Assembly (NCBI GenBank): GCA_025352065.1
Contig: JANXUC010000021.1
Span: 62,001 to 126,000 of the forward strand
Origin: Acidobacteriaceae bacterium
Lineage (GTDB): Bacteria > Acidobacteriota > Terriglobia > Terriglobales > Acidobacteriaceae
Length of the DNA stretch: 64,000 bases
Direction of reading: 5' to 3'
A program made the translations under genes and the position numbers. The notes beneath the pieces were generated by a model. The model saw only the letters and a program-made list of their open reading frames with translations. It had not been told where the DNA came from and ran no database searches. Positions 35,879 to 43,793 of this stretch are shown one piece after another (the first letter of the stretch is position 1; each line of letters begins with the position of its first letter).

Positions 35879-36517
35879 TTAGCTTGGCGGGTTGAGTTCT
35901 GTGACTACGCCTTGGGTTACTGAGTAGGTTAAGCCGCATTTGCAGTTTAGCTTCTGCGCTGCGATTGAGGTTACGTCGACGGATTTTGCGATGGGTTCGC
36001 CACAGCGGCAGACGTAGCCGATGGTTCTGGCGGGGGCTCCGATGACCAGGTGGAAGTCCGGGATGCTTTTTGTTACTAGCGAGCCCATGCCGATCATAGC
36101 GAAGCGTCCGATGGTGAGGTCGTTGCCGATGGTACATTGGGCGCCGATGGTGGCGCCCTCGCGGACTACGGTTGTGAGCGTGTGTTCGTCGGGATCGGAG
36201 GAGCGGAGGTGTTTCACATCTGGAGTAGTGGCGCGCGGAAAGCGGTCGTTGGTGAAGGTGGTGCCGGCGCTGATCATGACGCCGTCTTCAATGGTGACGG
36301 CGGCGCAGATGTAAACCATCGCGTTGATTTTTACGCGGTGGCCGATTCTGACGTCGTAGGCTATGTAGGATTTTTCGCCGATGATGCATTGCTCGCCGAT
36401 TTGGGCGCCGTGGCGAATATGGACGCTGTCCCAGACGGAGCTGCCGGGGCCGATGGTTACGTCGTCTTCAATGATGGCGGTGGGGTGGAGGCGGACGTTG
36501 GGGAATTTTTCGGACAA
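35879..36517 (-). CDS. Hexapeptide-repeat N-acetyltransferase with C-terminal zinc ribbon
   Basis: A 212-residue left-handed beta-helix transferase: IIEDDVTIGPGSSVWDSVHI, GEKSYIAYDVRIGH, VTIEDGVMISAGTTF. TTFTNDRFPR is typical of WlbB/WbpD-type 3-N-acetyltransferases of UDP-sugar uronates. A C-terminal tail has VCRCG and LNCKCG, a possible zinc ribbon. The start is TTG at 36517: AGGAG (36526-36530) lies 8 bases upstream. An upstream ATG at 36595 is unlikely because those codons (PALSVVEG) come from a dispersed repeat. It belongs with the dehydrogenase and aminotransferase genes upstream. Confidence 0.85.
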   Translation of the reverse strand: MSEKFPNVRLHPTAIIEDDVTIGPGSSVWDSVHIRHGAQIGEQCIIGEKSYIAYDVRIGHRVKINAMVYICAAVTIEDGVMISAGTTFTNDRFPRATTPDVKHLRSSDPDEHTLTTVVREGATIGAQCTIGNDLTIGRFAMIGMGSLVTKSIPDFHLVIGAPARTIGYVCRCGEPIAKSVDVTSIAAQKLNCKCGLTYSVTQGVVTELNPPS

Positions 36518-36556
36518 GTTCAGATCTCCTAAGTGCTCAACATGCTGGTGGCACCC

Positions 36557-36580
36557 TTCGACTACGCTCAGGGCAGGCTC
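36557..36580. repeat. CTTCGACTACGCTCAGGGCAG repeat
   Basis: A dispersed sequence type that translates as LSVVEG and often leads to wrongly extended starts; here it lies just before the acetyltransferase start. Confidence 0.6.
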
Positions 36581-36599
36581 CTGAAGCCGTGCCATGCTA

Positions 36600-36655
36600 C
36601 GAACATGCCTTACAAAGCAGATTCCTCACAATAGACCCGTTCGGAATGACAAGTG
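36600..36655 (-). repeat. MITE-like repeat, copy G (core)
   Basis: Inverse complement of AGCAGATTCCTCACAATAGACCCGTTCGGAATG in split form (36615-36651). It is followed at 36697-36723 by a GGGCGAGCACGAATGCTCGCCC hairpin. Confidence 0.65.
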
Positions 36656-36696
36656 TTGGGGATTTCATCCGGGGCCGCCAGCTCCGCTGTGCGGGG

Positions 36697-36723
36697 CGAG
36701 CACGAATGCTCGCCCTACACGTG
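36697..36723. repeat. GGGCGAGCA/TGCTCGCCC hairpin repeat
   Basis: Perfect stem GGGCGAGCA with TGCTCGCCC; same family as at 33300 and near 25459. It stands before the 3' end of the Gfo/Idh gene and may help end transcription. Confidence 0.65.
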
Positions 36724-36774
36724 CGCGATGCGGCTAACCCTCAGCGGAGCAAGCTCCGCTCCCACACGATCACA

Positions 36775-37824
36775 CTAGATCACTAGCTTTGGGACTTCAG
36801 GGCGTGCTGCGTCACGCCCCATCGCCAAAGGGATTGGGAACCACCTGGCATCGCGGAGCGATGCGTATCCCGCTTCCACTACCTGGACTGATGCTAGCGC
36901 GTCTTCCAAGGTGACGACCAGTGATTCGGTGCCGCGTAAGGCGCGAGCAAAGTTTTCCAGCTGGCTGCTGAAGGCTTGGACTTTGTTGTAGCCGTTGCCG
37001 AAAACTTTCCATTCTTTGGAGCCAGCCATTAAGAATTTGGATTCCTTCCAGCCTACCGAGATGGTGCCTTGCGAGCCGTAGATGCGCAAGTAGCTTTCGA
37101 GTTCTTTGTTGATGGACCAGGAAAGATCTACCGTGCCCAGGATTCCGCTGGTGCTGCGAACGAAGATGTGGACTGTCTCGTCCACTGGAAGGTTCTGGCT
37201 GCGTTTGCCTTCGACGACGTGAATTTCGCTCAGTGGTCCGAGGAAATAACGCATTACATCGACGGAGTGGGTTCCGTTGTCGATAAGAACGCCGCCGCCG
37301 CTGATCTCGGGGTCGGAGTTCCAGCGTTTGGTCATGTCCACATGCGAAGTAAAGAAGTTTTCGATCAATACTACGTCGCCGATTGCGCCGGAGTTGACCA
37401 GTTGACGGGCTTTGACGACGTCATCGACGTAGCGGAATTTCGACGCCATGGTCATCACGACGCCCGCGCTGCAGGCTGCGAGAATCATTTCGCGAGCGCT
37501 GGCGACGTCTTTGCAGAGAGGCTTTTCGCAGAGAATGGCCACTCTTCGCTCGATGAAGTCGCGGCAGACCTCGGGGTGCGTGTTGGGCGGCGTGCAAACG
37601 AGCACGGCATCCAGCTTTTCGGCGTTGGCCATGTCGAGGTGGGAAGAGTAGGCGTTTCCGCCGACCTTGGTAGCCATGGCTTGCGCAGCTTCCAGACGCG
37701 TATCGGAAATGGCGACGAGTTTTACTTCGGAGCAATTTTTGAACGCCTGCAAGTACGACTGTGCAATGGCGCCCGCTCCAACTAATCCAAATCGAATTGG
37801 CCCTTTGGTCATTTGTGTTGTCAT
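36775..37824 (-). CDS. Gfo/Idh/MocA dehydrogenase (WlbA/WbpB-like)
   Basis: A 349-residue NAD(P)-dependent oxidoreductase. The cofactor loop is RFGLVGAGAIAQSYLQAF and the EKPLCKDVASARE motif has the catalytic Lys. The ATG at 37824 overlaps the upstream stop by one base (TAATG), so it is coupled to the aminotransferase. Together with that enzyme, the acetyltransferase and WecB it matches the order of the pathway to UDP-2,3-diacetamido-uronic acids, where this enzyme oxidises C3 of a UDP-GlcNAc uronate. The substrate is inferred from context. Confidence 0.85.
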   Translation of the reverse strand: MTTQMTKGPIRFGLVGAGAIAQSYLQAFKNCSEVKLVAISDTRLEAAQAMATKVGGNAYSSHLDMANAEKLDAVLVCTPPNTHPEVCRDFIERRVAILCEKPLCKDVASAREMILAACSAGVVMTMASKFRYVDDVVKARQLVNSGAIGDVVLIENFFTSHVDMTKRWNSDPEISGGGVLIDNGTHSVDVMRYFLGPLSEIHVVEGKRSQNLPVDETVHIFVRSTSGILGTVDLSWSINKELESYLRIYGSQGTISVGWKESKFLMAGSKEWKVFGNGYNKVQAFSSQLENFARALRGTESLVVTLEDALASVQVVEAGYASLRDARWFPIPLAMGRDAARPEVPKLVI

Positions 37825-39050
37825 TATCGGAGCGCCTCCACGCACTCACGAATCGAATCGGAAATGTAGTTGATGTGTTCGTCTGTGTAAAGTTCGTTCC
37901 ACGGCAGTACTAAAACATCTTCGAGCGCTTTGAATGTCATGGGGAATTTCGCTTTGTCGTAGTCGACAGCTTCCGGGCGCGCGAGGTTGAAAGGATATCC
38001 GCTGGTGCCGAAGGTACGACGTTTCTGGAACACTTCGCACATGAACGACGGCTTCTGGATGTAACGCGGCGCGGAAGCGATGCCGCGTTCCTTCAATTTG
38101 CCAGCCAGTCCGATGGCACCATCTTTAATAACGTTGCCATCGACGGTGAGGCAATACTTCCAGTAGGTATGGACCGCACCCGGCTCTACGCGCGGAGTCT
38201 GGATGCCCTTGATGCCAGCCAGCATCTTGTCGAGTTTGTTGGCGGCCTTGATGCGGCGTTCTGCAACTGAATCAAGCTTGGCAAGCTGAGCGAGAGCGAC
38301 GGCGCTTTGAATTTCGCTCATACGGTAGTTCAGCGCGGCGAAATAGTGATCCGGCTTGGGATCGCCGTAACCCCAGGCTTTGTTGATGAGCAGGAAGCAG
38401 CGGCGACCGAGGGCGTCGTCGTTGGTGCAGACGAGGCCGCCTTCGCCGGTTGTCATGTGCTTGCCTTGCTGGGTGCTGAAGCAGCTGATGGTGCCAAAGG
38501 TTCCGACAAACTGGCCATTTTCTTTCGCCATGAAGGCTTGTGCGCAGTCTTCAATGACCGGAAGGTTGTGTTTGTTGGCTAGCTCCATGATGGGACCCAT
38601 GATGCAGGGGTTGCCGAAGAGGTGGGTAACCATGATGGCCTTGGTCTTGGGGCTGATCTTGGCGGCGATGGTTTCGGCCGTGACGTTCAAAGTGACAGGA
38701 TCGACTTCGGCAAAAACGGGAATCGCGCCCTGATAGAGCATGGGAGTAAGGGCGCCCATGTCGGTGATGGAGGTGGTGACGATTTCATCGCCCGGGTTGG
38801 GATCGATGGCTGCGATGGCGATATGAAGAGCCGCCGTGCCGGACGTGCAGGCATAGGCGTGCTTGATGCCGATTTTCTTGGCGAAGAGTTCTTCGAGGCG
38901 CTTGGTAAAAGTGCCTTTGGTGCTGGTCAGAGTGCCGGTGGCGATGACTTGCTTGAGCAATTCGATTTCTTCCTGGCCGAGGTCGCGGCCGGTGTGATCC
39001 TGATCGTTGGGTAATGCCATGATTGGTCGTGCTACCAGAGTGCTATTCAT
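37824..39050 (-). CDS. DegT/DnrJ/EryC1/StrS aminotransferase
   Basis: A 408-residue PLP enzyme. ACTSGTAALHIAI binds the phosphate, Asp168 is in VIEDCAQAF, and Lys197 in FSTQQGKHMTTGEGG forms the Schiff base. It aminates a keto-sugar nucleotide. In this gene group (3-dehydrogenase, aminotransferase, hexapeptide acetyltransferase, WecB-like epimerase) it may be the WlbC/WbpE step. The QQGKH sequence also recalls aminotransferases for amino-cyclitols, so the specificity is not certain. The start overlaps the upstream gene by 8 bases. Confidence 0.85.
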   Translation of the reverse strand: MNSTLVARPIMALPNDQDHTGRDLGQEEIELLKQVIATGTLTSTKGTFTKRLEELFAKKIGIKHAYACTSGTAALHIAIAAIDPNPGDEIVTTSITDMGALTPMLYQGAIPVFAEVDPVTLNVTAETIAAKISPKTKAIMVTHLFGNPCIMGPIMELANKHNLPVIEDCAQAFMAKENGQFVGTFGTISCFSTQQGKHMTTGEGGLVCTNDDALGRRCFLLINKAWGYGDPKPDHYFAALNYRMSEIQSAVALAQLAKLDSVAERRIKAANKLDKMLAGIKGIQTPRVEPGAVHTYWKYCLTVDGNVIKDGAIGLAGKLKERGIASAPRYIQKPSFMCEVFQKRRTFGTSGYPFNLARPEAVDYDKAKFPMTFKALEDVLVLPWNELYTDEHINYISDSIRECVEALR

Positions 39051-40848
39051 GATGGACTCCTATATGAGATTTCGAAACAGCGGTTTCTGATGATGATTGG
39101 GACAAAGAAAAAGTTGTATTTTCAGAACGAGTTGAGTTGGGAGTGGAAACATCAGGAAGGAACTTCCCTCCCTGATCGAGCAGACGCCGCATTTGGCGCA
39201 TCCGCCAGAGATTCTTGAGATGGCCGACGATGTTGCGGGCGACCTTCATTTTCGACTGTCCCAGGATTCGGACGTAGAGCGTAGTGGGAAATTCGCGAAT
39301 GCCGTGGCCGCGCAGGTCGAGTAGCGCCAGGGTTTCAGAGACACCGAGGAATCCGGATTCTTGGAGTTCCAAATCCGCTACAGCGCTGCGTCGGTAGACG
39401 CGGAAACAGCTGGTGTAGGTATGCAGCTTGTGGCGTAGCACTTTGCTGTAGAGCCAAGAAGCGCCTTTGGAGAGGACCAGACGCCATTCGGGCACGTTCA
39501 TGACACGGCCGCCTTGTGGATGGTAAGGCGAGGCTGTGACCAAATCGACGCCGTCGGTCAGGAGCGGGATCATGTGGGCCAGTTCATGCGGATCATAAGT
39601 ACAATCGCAATCCATGGAACAGACGATTTCAGTGCTGGCGTGACGAATGCCGGTAAGGATGGCGGCAGCCACACCGCAGTTGGTTTCGTGGCGCACGACG
39701 CGGCAGTGGGGACGTTTTCCAAAAAGACGATTCAGCAAATCGAATGTACCGTCGGTACTGGCGTCGTCGACAAAAACAAAATTCGTTTCGTAATCCTGCG
39801 ACAGTAGTTTAGTTACACTTTCCAGAGTGTTCGCCAGATATGGCAGCGCCGGACGCTCGTTGAAGCAGGGGACAACAATGGTGACAGGCACCTTGGCTTT
39901 GGCAGGGGAGGTCGCTACGGTAGCGGCGATCTCAGCCACTCGCACGGGTCGCGGAGCAGGCGTCATGGCGGGGGTGAGATCGAGTCCCATGTAGTCGGCG
40001 ACGCTGCCGAATTTGTATTTGGTGAAGTAGTCGGCCAGGACCCAGTTCATCTTCTGGAGGTTGCGATATTGCCGCGTGCGGGCGAGCCAGGATGCGGCAC
40101 TGATTCTGGGCTGATCGGGATCCAGTTCCCAGGCGTGGAAGTACATCATGAAGGGCAGGTCGAAAGTCTTTTTCCAGTGCGCTACTGCGTGTTTCAGAAG
40201 CGTGTGCGGAATCTGCCGAAAATAGTTTCCGCCGGAGATGGGCAGCAAATATCCAAAGCAGTTGACGGTGGCGTGGGGAAACTCGAGAATCGTGCGGCCA
40301 TCTTTTTCGTGCTCATGAATAAAGACGCCGCGGGCGGTGCGGTCGTAGGAAAACGGCACCACGCTGGAATCGTAAGCGTAGCCTTCTTCGGCCAGCACAT
40401 CGAGAACCCAGAGATCCTGAGCGGAACGCAGGCCCTGCGGAATGCGGAAACCGACGACGCGGCGTCCACTGGCAATTTCGAGCAGGTCGCGGGAGCGGCG
40501 CGCGTCATCGCGAAATTCTTCGCGCGTCATCTGGCGAACGTCGCGGTGGGCGTAGCCGTAGTTTGCGATTTCGTGTCCTTGACGAGCGATTTCCGCGACC
40601 AGCTCAGGATTCTTTTCCGCAATCCAGCCCAGCACAAAGAAAGTAGCTTTGACGTCGTGCTGCCGCAGCAGGGCCAGGGCCTTTAATGTGTTGGCCTCGA
40701 AGCGAGCCTCAAAGCGGTTCCACTGATGCGGGCTAATGAGGCCGCGCATGGCGCCGACATGGAAATAGTCTTCCAGGACGACGGTCATGAGATCGCGTCG
40801 TTCTTTTTGTGGAATTTTGCTCTGCGCGGCTAGGGGATATGGCGTCAT
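39043..40848 (-). CDS. Deacetylase-like/GT2 glycosyltransferase fusion
   Basis: A 601-residue fusion. Residues 20-310 resemble the XrtA-type polysaccharide deacetylase family (DUF3473 tail): DYFHVGA, ATFFVLGWIAEKNPELV, FMMYFHAWELDPDQPR, and DYMGL at the end. From about 318 a GT2 domain follows (TIVVPCFNERPALPYLA, VFVDDASTDGT, MDCDCTYDP). The first motif (VVLED instead of VDVED) and the metal motif (ANYGYAH instead of ASHGYxH) lack an Asp and a His, so the deacetylase half may be inactive. Start ATG 40848 overlaps the wecB stop (ATGA). The role is probably glycan synthesis. Confidence 0.85.
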   Translation of the reverse strand: MTPYPLAAQSKIPQKERRDLMTVVLEDYFHVGAMRGLISPHQWNRFEARFEANTLKALALLRQHDVKATFFVLGWIAEKNPELVAEIARQGHEIANYGYAHRDVRQMTREEFRDDARRSRDLLEIASGRRVVGFRIPQGLRSAQDLWVLDVLAEEGYAYDSSVVPFSYDRTARGVFIHEHEKDGRTILEFPHATVNCFGYLLPISGGNYFRQIPHTLLKHAVAHWKKTFDLPFMMYFHAWELDPDQPRISAASWLARTRQYRNLQKMNWVLADYFTKYKFGSVADYMGLDLTPAMTPAPRPVRVAEIAATVATSPAKAKVPVTIVVPCFNERPALPYLANTLESVTKLLSQDYETNFVFVDDASTDGTFDLLNRLFGKRPHCRVVRHETNCGVAAAILTGIRHASTEIVCSMDCDCTYDPHELAHMIPLLTDGVDLVTASPYHPQGGRVMNVPEWRLVLSKGASWLYSKVLRHKLHTYTSCFRVYRRSAVADLELQESGFLGVSETLALLDLRGHGIREFPTTLYVRILGQSKMKVARNIVGHLKNLWRMRQMRRLLDQGGKFLPDVSTPNSTRSENTTFSLSQSSSETAVSKSHIGVHHE

Positions 40849-42089
40849 CGGGTCGCCTTCGCGGCATTGATCGCCACGCCACTGAGGTGGGCATGGAGAA
40901 GCTCGGCAATTTTTTCGCCGGCCGTGCCATCGCCGAACGGATTTTCGACGGTTCGGACGCGGCTTGCCCATTCAGAATCGTTGAGGGCGGCATTCATTAA
41001 TCTTTCCAGGCGTCCGGGCTCATCTCCGACCAGGATGGCGACTCCGCATTCTACAGCTTCAGGACGTTCTGTGTTATTGCGCAGGACCAGAAGGGGCTTA
41101 CGTAGAGTGGGAGCCTCTTCTTGTATTCCGCCGGAATCGGAGACCAGCAACCAAGCGTGCTGCAGAAGATGAATGAAGTCGGGATAGTTCAGCGGCTCTA
41201 CCAGGTGGATGCGCTCCTGGCCACCGAGTTCGGCTTCGGCTGCCGCGCGGACGTTCGGATTTGGATGAACTGCGAATACGGCGGCCACATCTTCATGGGC
41301 GTTGACGAAGTCGCGAATGGTGCGCAGGTGTTGCCGCATCACGTCGCCAAAGCTTTCTCGACGATGAGTGGTGAGGACGATGAGTTTTTTGCCAGCCGCG
41401 AGTTTGAGCAGCTCTTCCGCGCGCGCGGTGGGAGTGGCATGCTGCAGAATGAACTGGAGCGAATCGACGACGGGATTGCCGGTGACAAAAATGTTTTCGT
41501 CGGAGATACCTTCCTTGAGCAGGGCAGCACGATTCCCTTCCGTTGCTGCGAAATGATGGGTTGCAACTTTAGAGACGAGGCGCCGATTCATTTCCTCCGG
41601 GAACGGGCTGAGCGGGTTACCGGAGCGCAATCCAGCTTCGACGTGGCCAACGGGAATGCCGTGATGGAATCCGGAGAGCGCACCGGCCAGGGCGGTGGTG
41701 GTGTCTCCCTGGACGAGGATCAGCGAGGGCTTTTCACGAGCGATGATGGGTTCGAGGCCAGCCATGACTCGCGCACAAACTTCATTGGGAGTCTGGTTGG
41801 GCTGCATGACCTGTAAGTCCTCGTCGAGATGGATGCCAAAGAAATCAAGGAATGGGTAGAGCAAGGTGGTGTGTTGGCCGGAGCTGACGGCGAGCGTACG
41901 GATGTCGGATCGAGCTTTGAGCGCGCGGAGCACGGGCGCGAGTTTGATGACCTCGGGGCGCGTGCCGAAAACACATAGGACGCACTGCTGGCCTGCAAGG
42001 CCTTGCCGTGGCGAACTGGTGCTTTCTTTAGAATCGATGGGCTGAGGGTGGCGGACCGATTCAGTCGATTGTATGGCGCTTCTGCTCAT
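40845..42089 (-). CDS. wecB: UDP-N-acetylglucosamine 2-epimerase (non-hydrolysing)
   Basis: A 414-residue GT-B-fold epimerase. After a 35-residue polar extension: CVFGTRPEVIKLAPVL, GDTTTALAGAL, HVEAGLRSG with FPEEMNRRLV, and SDSGGIQEEAP near the UDP site. It interconverts UDP-GlcNAc and UDP-ManNAc, or the 2,3-diacetamido uronate if the Wlb/Wbp context is right (WbpI-like). It is the promoter-proximal gene of the minus-strand group 35879-42089. The ORF start ATG 42089 gives a longer N-terminus than usual; a later start cannot be excluded. Confidence 0.92.
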   Translation of the reverse strand: MSRSAIQSTESVRHPQPIDSKESTSSPRQGLAGQQCVLCVFGTRPEVIKLAPVLRALKARSDIRTLAVSSGQHTTLLYPFLDFFGIHLDEDLQVMQPNQTPNEVCARVMAGLEPIIAREKPSLILVQGDTTTALAGALSGFHHGIPVGHVEAGLRSGNPLSPFPEEMNRRLVSKVATHHFAATEGNRAALLKEGISDENIFVTGNPVVDSLQFILQHATPTARAEELLKLAAGKKLIVLTTHRRESFGDVMRQHLRTIRDFVNAHEDVAAVFAVHPNPNVRAAAEAELGGQERIHLVEPLNYPDFIHLLQHAWLLVSDSGGIQEEAPTLRKPLLVLRNNTERPEAVECGVAILVGDEPGRLERLMNAALNDSEWASRVRTVENPFGDGTAGEKIAELLHAHLSGVAINAAKATR

Positions 42090-42164
42090 CCGTATTCTTC
42101 TGGGGGGAGGAGCTTCGCTGATCTAAGTGCAAGCCTTACGCCACAGTAGCACAGACGGGAAGTT

Positions 42165-42206
42165 CGTTAAAGCTGCGTAGAAACAAGCAGTTAGGGAGCT
42201 TTAACG
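42165..42206. repeat. Inverted repeat CGTTAAAGCT/AGCTTTAACG
   Basis: Perfect 10-base arms with a 22-base loop, 76 bases upstream of the wecB start. It could be an operator or an RNA hairpin. Confidence 0.6.
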
Positions 42207-42532
42207 ATTGGCCAGCCAGTCTAGGTGCAAACTATTGCATAGGCTAAGGAGGTTGGGCCCTTGCGGGCCATCGTCCATACACTATGGTAACCTGCTGCGG
42301 GTTCATGGCGATATTGCACATCAGTGCCAGTCGTCTATCAGGCTAGGGATTGGCAATCGCCATCAGCAGAGCCCCGTTGAACAAACAGATGACAGAGGTA
42401 CAGGCTCGGCGCTTCCGGGCGGTGAAGATTGCGGCGAGCGCCCTGCTAGCAGCAGGTATTCGAAGAGCCCCCACGAAGGATGTAGGGGGCCGCATCTGCG
42501 TCCAAGAAAGAGACTTCTGGGCGGAAACTGGT

Positions 42533-42538
42533 TACAAT
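42533..42538 (+). promoter_or_regulatory. Probable -10 of the tRNA-Leu promoter
   Basis: TACAAT about 30 bases before the tRNA 5' end. A clear -35 is not seen. Confidence 0.4.
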
Positions 42539-42567
42539 CTTGAAGAGAAAACCGAAGCAGCAAGCTC

Positions 42568-42652
42568 GCGAAAGTGGCGGAATTGGCAGACGCACCAGAC
42601 TTAGGATCTGGCGGGTAAAACCGTGGGGGTTCAAGTCCCCCCTTTCGCACCA
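42568..42652 (+). tRNA. tRNA-Leu(UAG)
   Basis: 85 bases with encoded CCA. Acceptor GCGAAAG pairs with CTTTCGC; anticodon stem CCAGA/TCTGG encloses CTTAGGA with anticodon TAG, decoding CUN leucine codons. The long variable arm between the anticodon stem and the T arm (GGGGGTTCAAGTCCCCC) is normal for class II tRNA-Leu. Next gene starts 22 bases downstream. Confidence 0.97.
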
Positions 42653-42674
42653 ACAGCCTAGGGCAGAATCAGCG

Positions 42675-43679
42675 ATGAAAAGTCTTCCTCTTCTACTACT
42701 GCTGATTTCTCTGTCAGCCTGGAGCAACAGTTGTGGCAGCGGCAGTAGTGCGGCTGGCGGCGGTGGAGGCGGCGATTGCAACTTTCAAACCGGTGGCAAC
42801 TGCACCATAAGTATGAATGGTGTTACTCGCAAGTTCGTTTTGCACATTCCGGCTAACTTTCAGCCGAACAAGGGCGCGCTGGTTGTCGCTCTGCACGGGT
42901 CGCAAGGTAGCGGCGCGCAAATGGAGACCCAGTCCCAACTGAGCGTCAAGGCTGATAGCGTGGGATTTGCGGTCGCGTATCCCACGGGCCTGCCCAGTGC
43001 TCAGGGGCACACGCTTTGGTCCGTGTACTTCAATGATTTTGCTTTCGCGGGGACGCCACCTGACGATGTCGCTTTTCTCCGAGCGATGATCAACGCTATT
43101 CAAGCCAACGTACATCCGGATGCGAAGAAGATTTATGTTGCAGGTTTCTCCATCGGAGGGTATATGACCCACCGGGCGGCAGTGGAGCTGTCTGATCTGG
43201 TTGCTGCGGTGGGCGTGGTAGAAGGGGCCATTTCGGCGATCGCGCCTAGCGATTCACGGACGGTGCCGGATGCGGTTGCTCCGGTTTCAGTTTTAATCCT
43301 GCACGGCAGTGCGGATAACGCGATCAATTACTGCGGAAGTTCCATGGCTAAGTCAGTCCTGGCATCGCAAGAACAGGCGTTCAACTACTGGGCAGGGCCT
43401 AAGGCGAACAACTGCGCGACACTGAGCACACCGAATCCTCTTTGCGACTCGGCGGGCAACATAACTTCGGTGAGCGTGAAAGTTGCGACTGGATGCACGA
43501 GCAGAGCTGAGGTCCGATTCTACAAACTGGTGGGCGCGACCCACCAATGGTACAACGTAGATCTGAGCAATCCTCCCGGCACGGCAAACGCCCCTTACAA
43601 CTCGAGCTTCGACTCCGCCACAGGGATTGTTACCAACGATATACTTTGGAATTTTTTCTCCAGCCACCCGAAGCCCTAG
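42675..43679 (+). CDS. Secreted esterase/PHB-depolymerase-like hydrolase (LpqC family)
   Basis: A 334-residue alpha/beta hydrolase. The start is ATG 42675, after the tRNA; a longer frame reading through the tRNA gene is not real. A hydrophobic leader (MKSLPLLLLLISLSAWSNSC) ends at a Cys followed by a Ser/Gly-rich linker, so it may be a lipoprotein or secreted protein. LVVALHGSQG gives the oxyanion region, GFSIGG the nucleophile Ser159, LHGSADN the Asp and GATHQWYN the His. It cleaves esters such as feruloyl or polyhydroxyalkanoate bonds; substrate unknown. It ends 114 bases before pncB. Confidence 0.87.
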   Translation: MKSLPLLLLLISLSAWSNSCGSGSSAAGGGGGGDCNFQTGGNCTISMNGVTRKFVLHIPANFQPNKGALVVALHGSQGSGAQMETQSQLSVKADSVGFAVAYPTGLPSAQGHTLWSVYFNDFAFAGTPPDDVAFLRAMINAIQANVHPDAKKIYVAGFSIGGYMTHRAAVELSDLVAAVGVVEGAISAIAPSDSRTVPDAVAPVSVLILHGSADNAINYCGSSMAKSVLASQEQAFNYWAGPKANNCATLSTPNPLCDSAGNITSVSVKVATGCTSRAEVRFYKLVGATHQWYNVDLSNPPGTANAPYNSSFDSATGIVTNDILWNFFSSHPKP

Positions 43680-43793
43680 CTTCTTCCCTTGACTGCGGGG
43701 CGCTGTGGTCCAAGGGCAGTGGGAAATCGGAAACCTTCGGAAACACTGGGAGGCCTTGCTTTTCTCCCGTCCTCTGGCAGAGGATATTGTTTC

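Larger units (their letters stand above)
42090..42567. other. Gene-free stretch upstream of tRNA-Leu
   Basis: Divergent region between wecB and the tRNA. It has a 10-base inverted repeat CGTTAAAGCT (42165-42174) / AGCTTTAACG (42197-42206) and some GC-rich dyads, and a likely -10 near the tRNA. No gene supported. Confidence 0.7.

Noticed and set aside
20003-36775. Repeat clusters considered as CRISPR arrays
   Set aside because: Copies are dispersed, of several unrelated families, without regular spacers, and no cas genes are present.
42090-42567. Riboswitch or leader RNA upstream of the tRNA/esterase genes
   Set aside because: Some dyads but no consensus of a known class recognised.
42540-42674. 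Longer esterase frame starting before and running through tRNA-Leu
   Set aside because: It would translate the whole tRNA gene; the signal-peptide-like Met at 42675 is the sensible start.
42568-43679. tRNA-Leu as an integration site of an island
   Set aside because: No integrase and no direct repeat of the tRNA 3' end were seen downstream.
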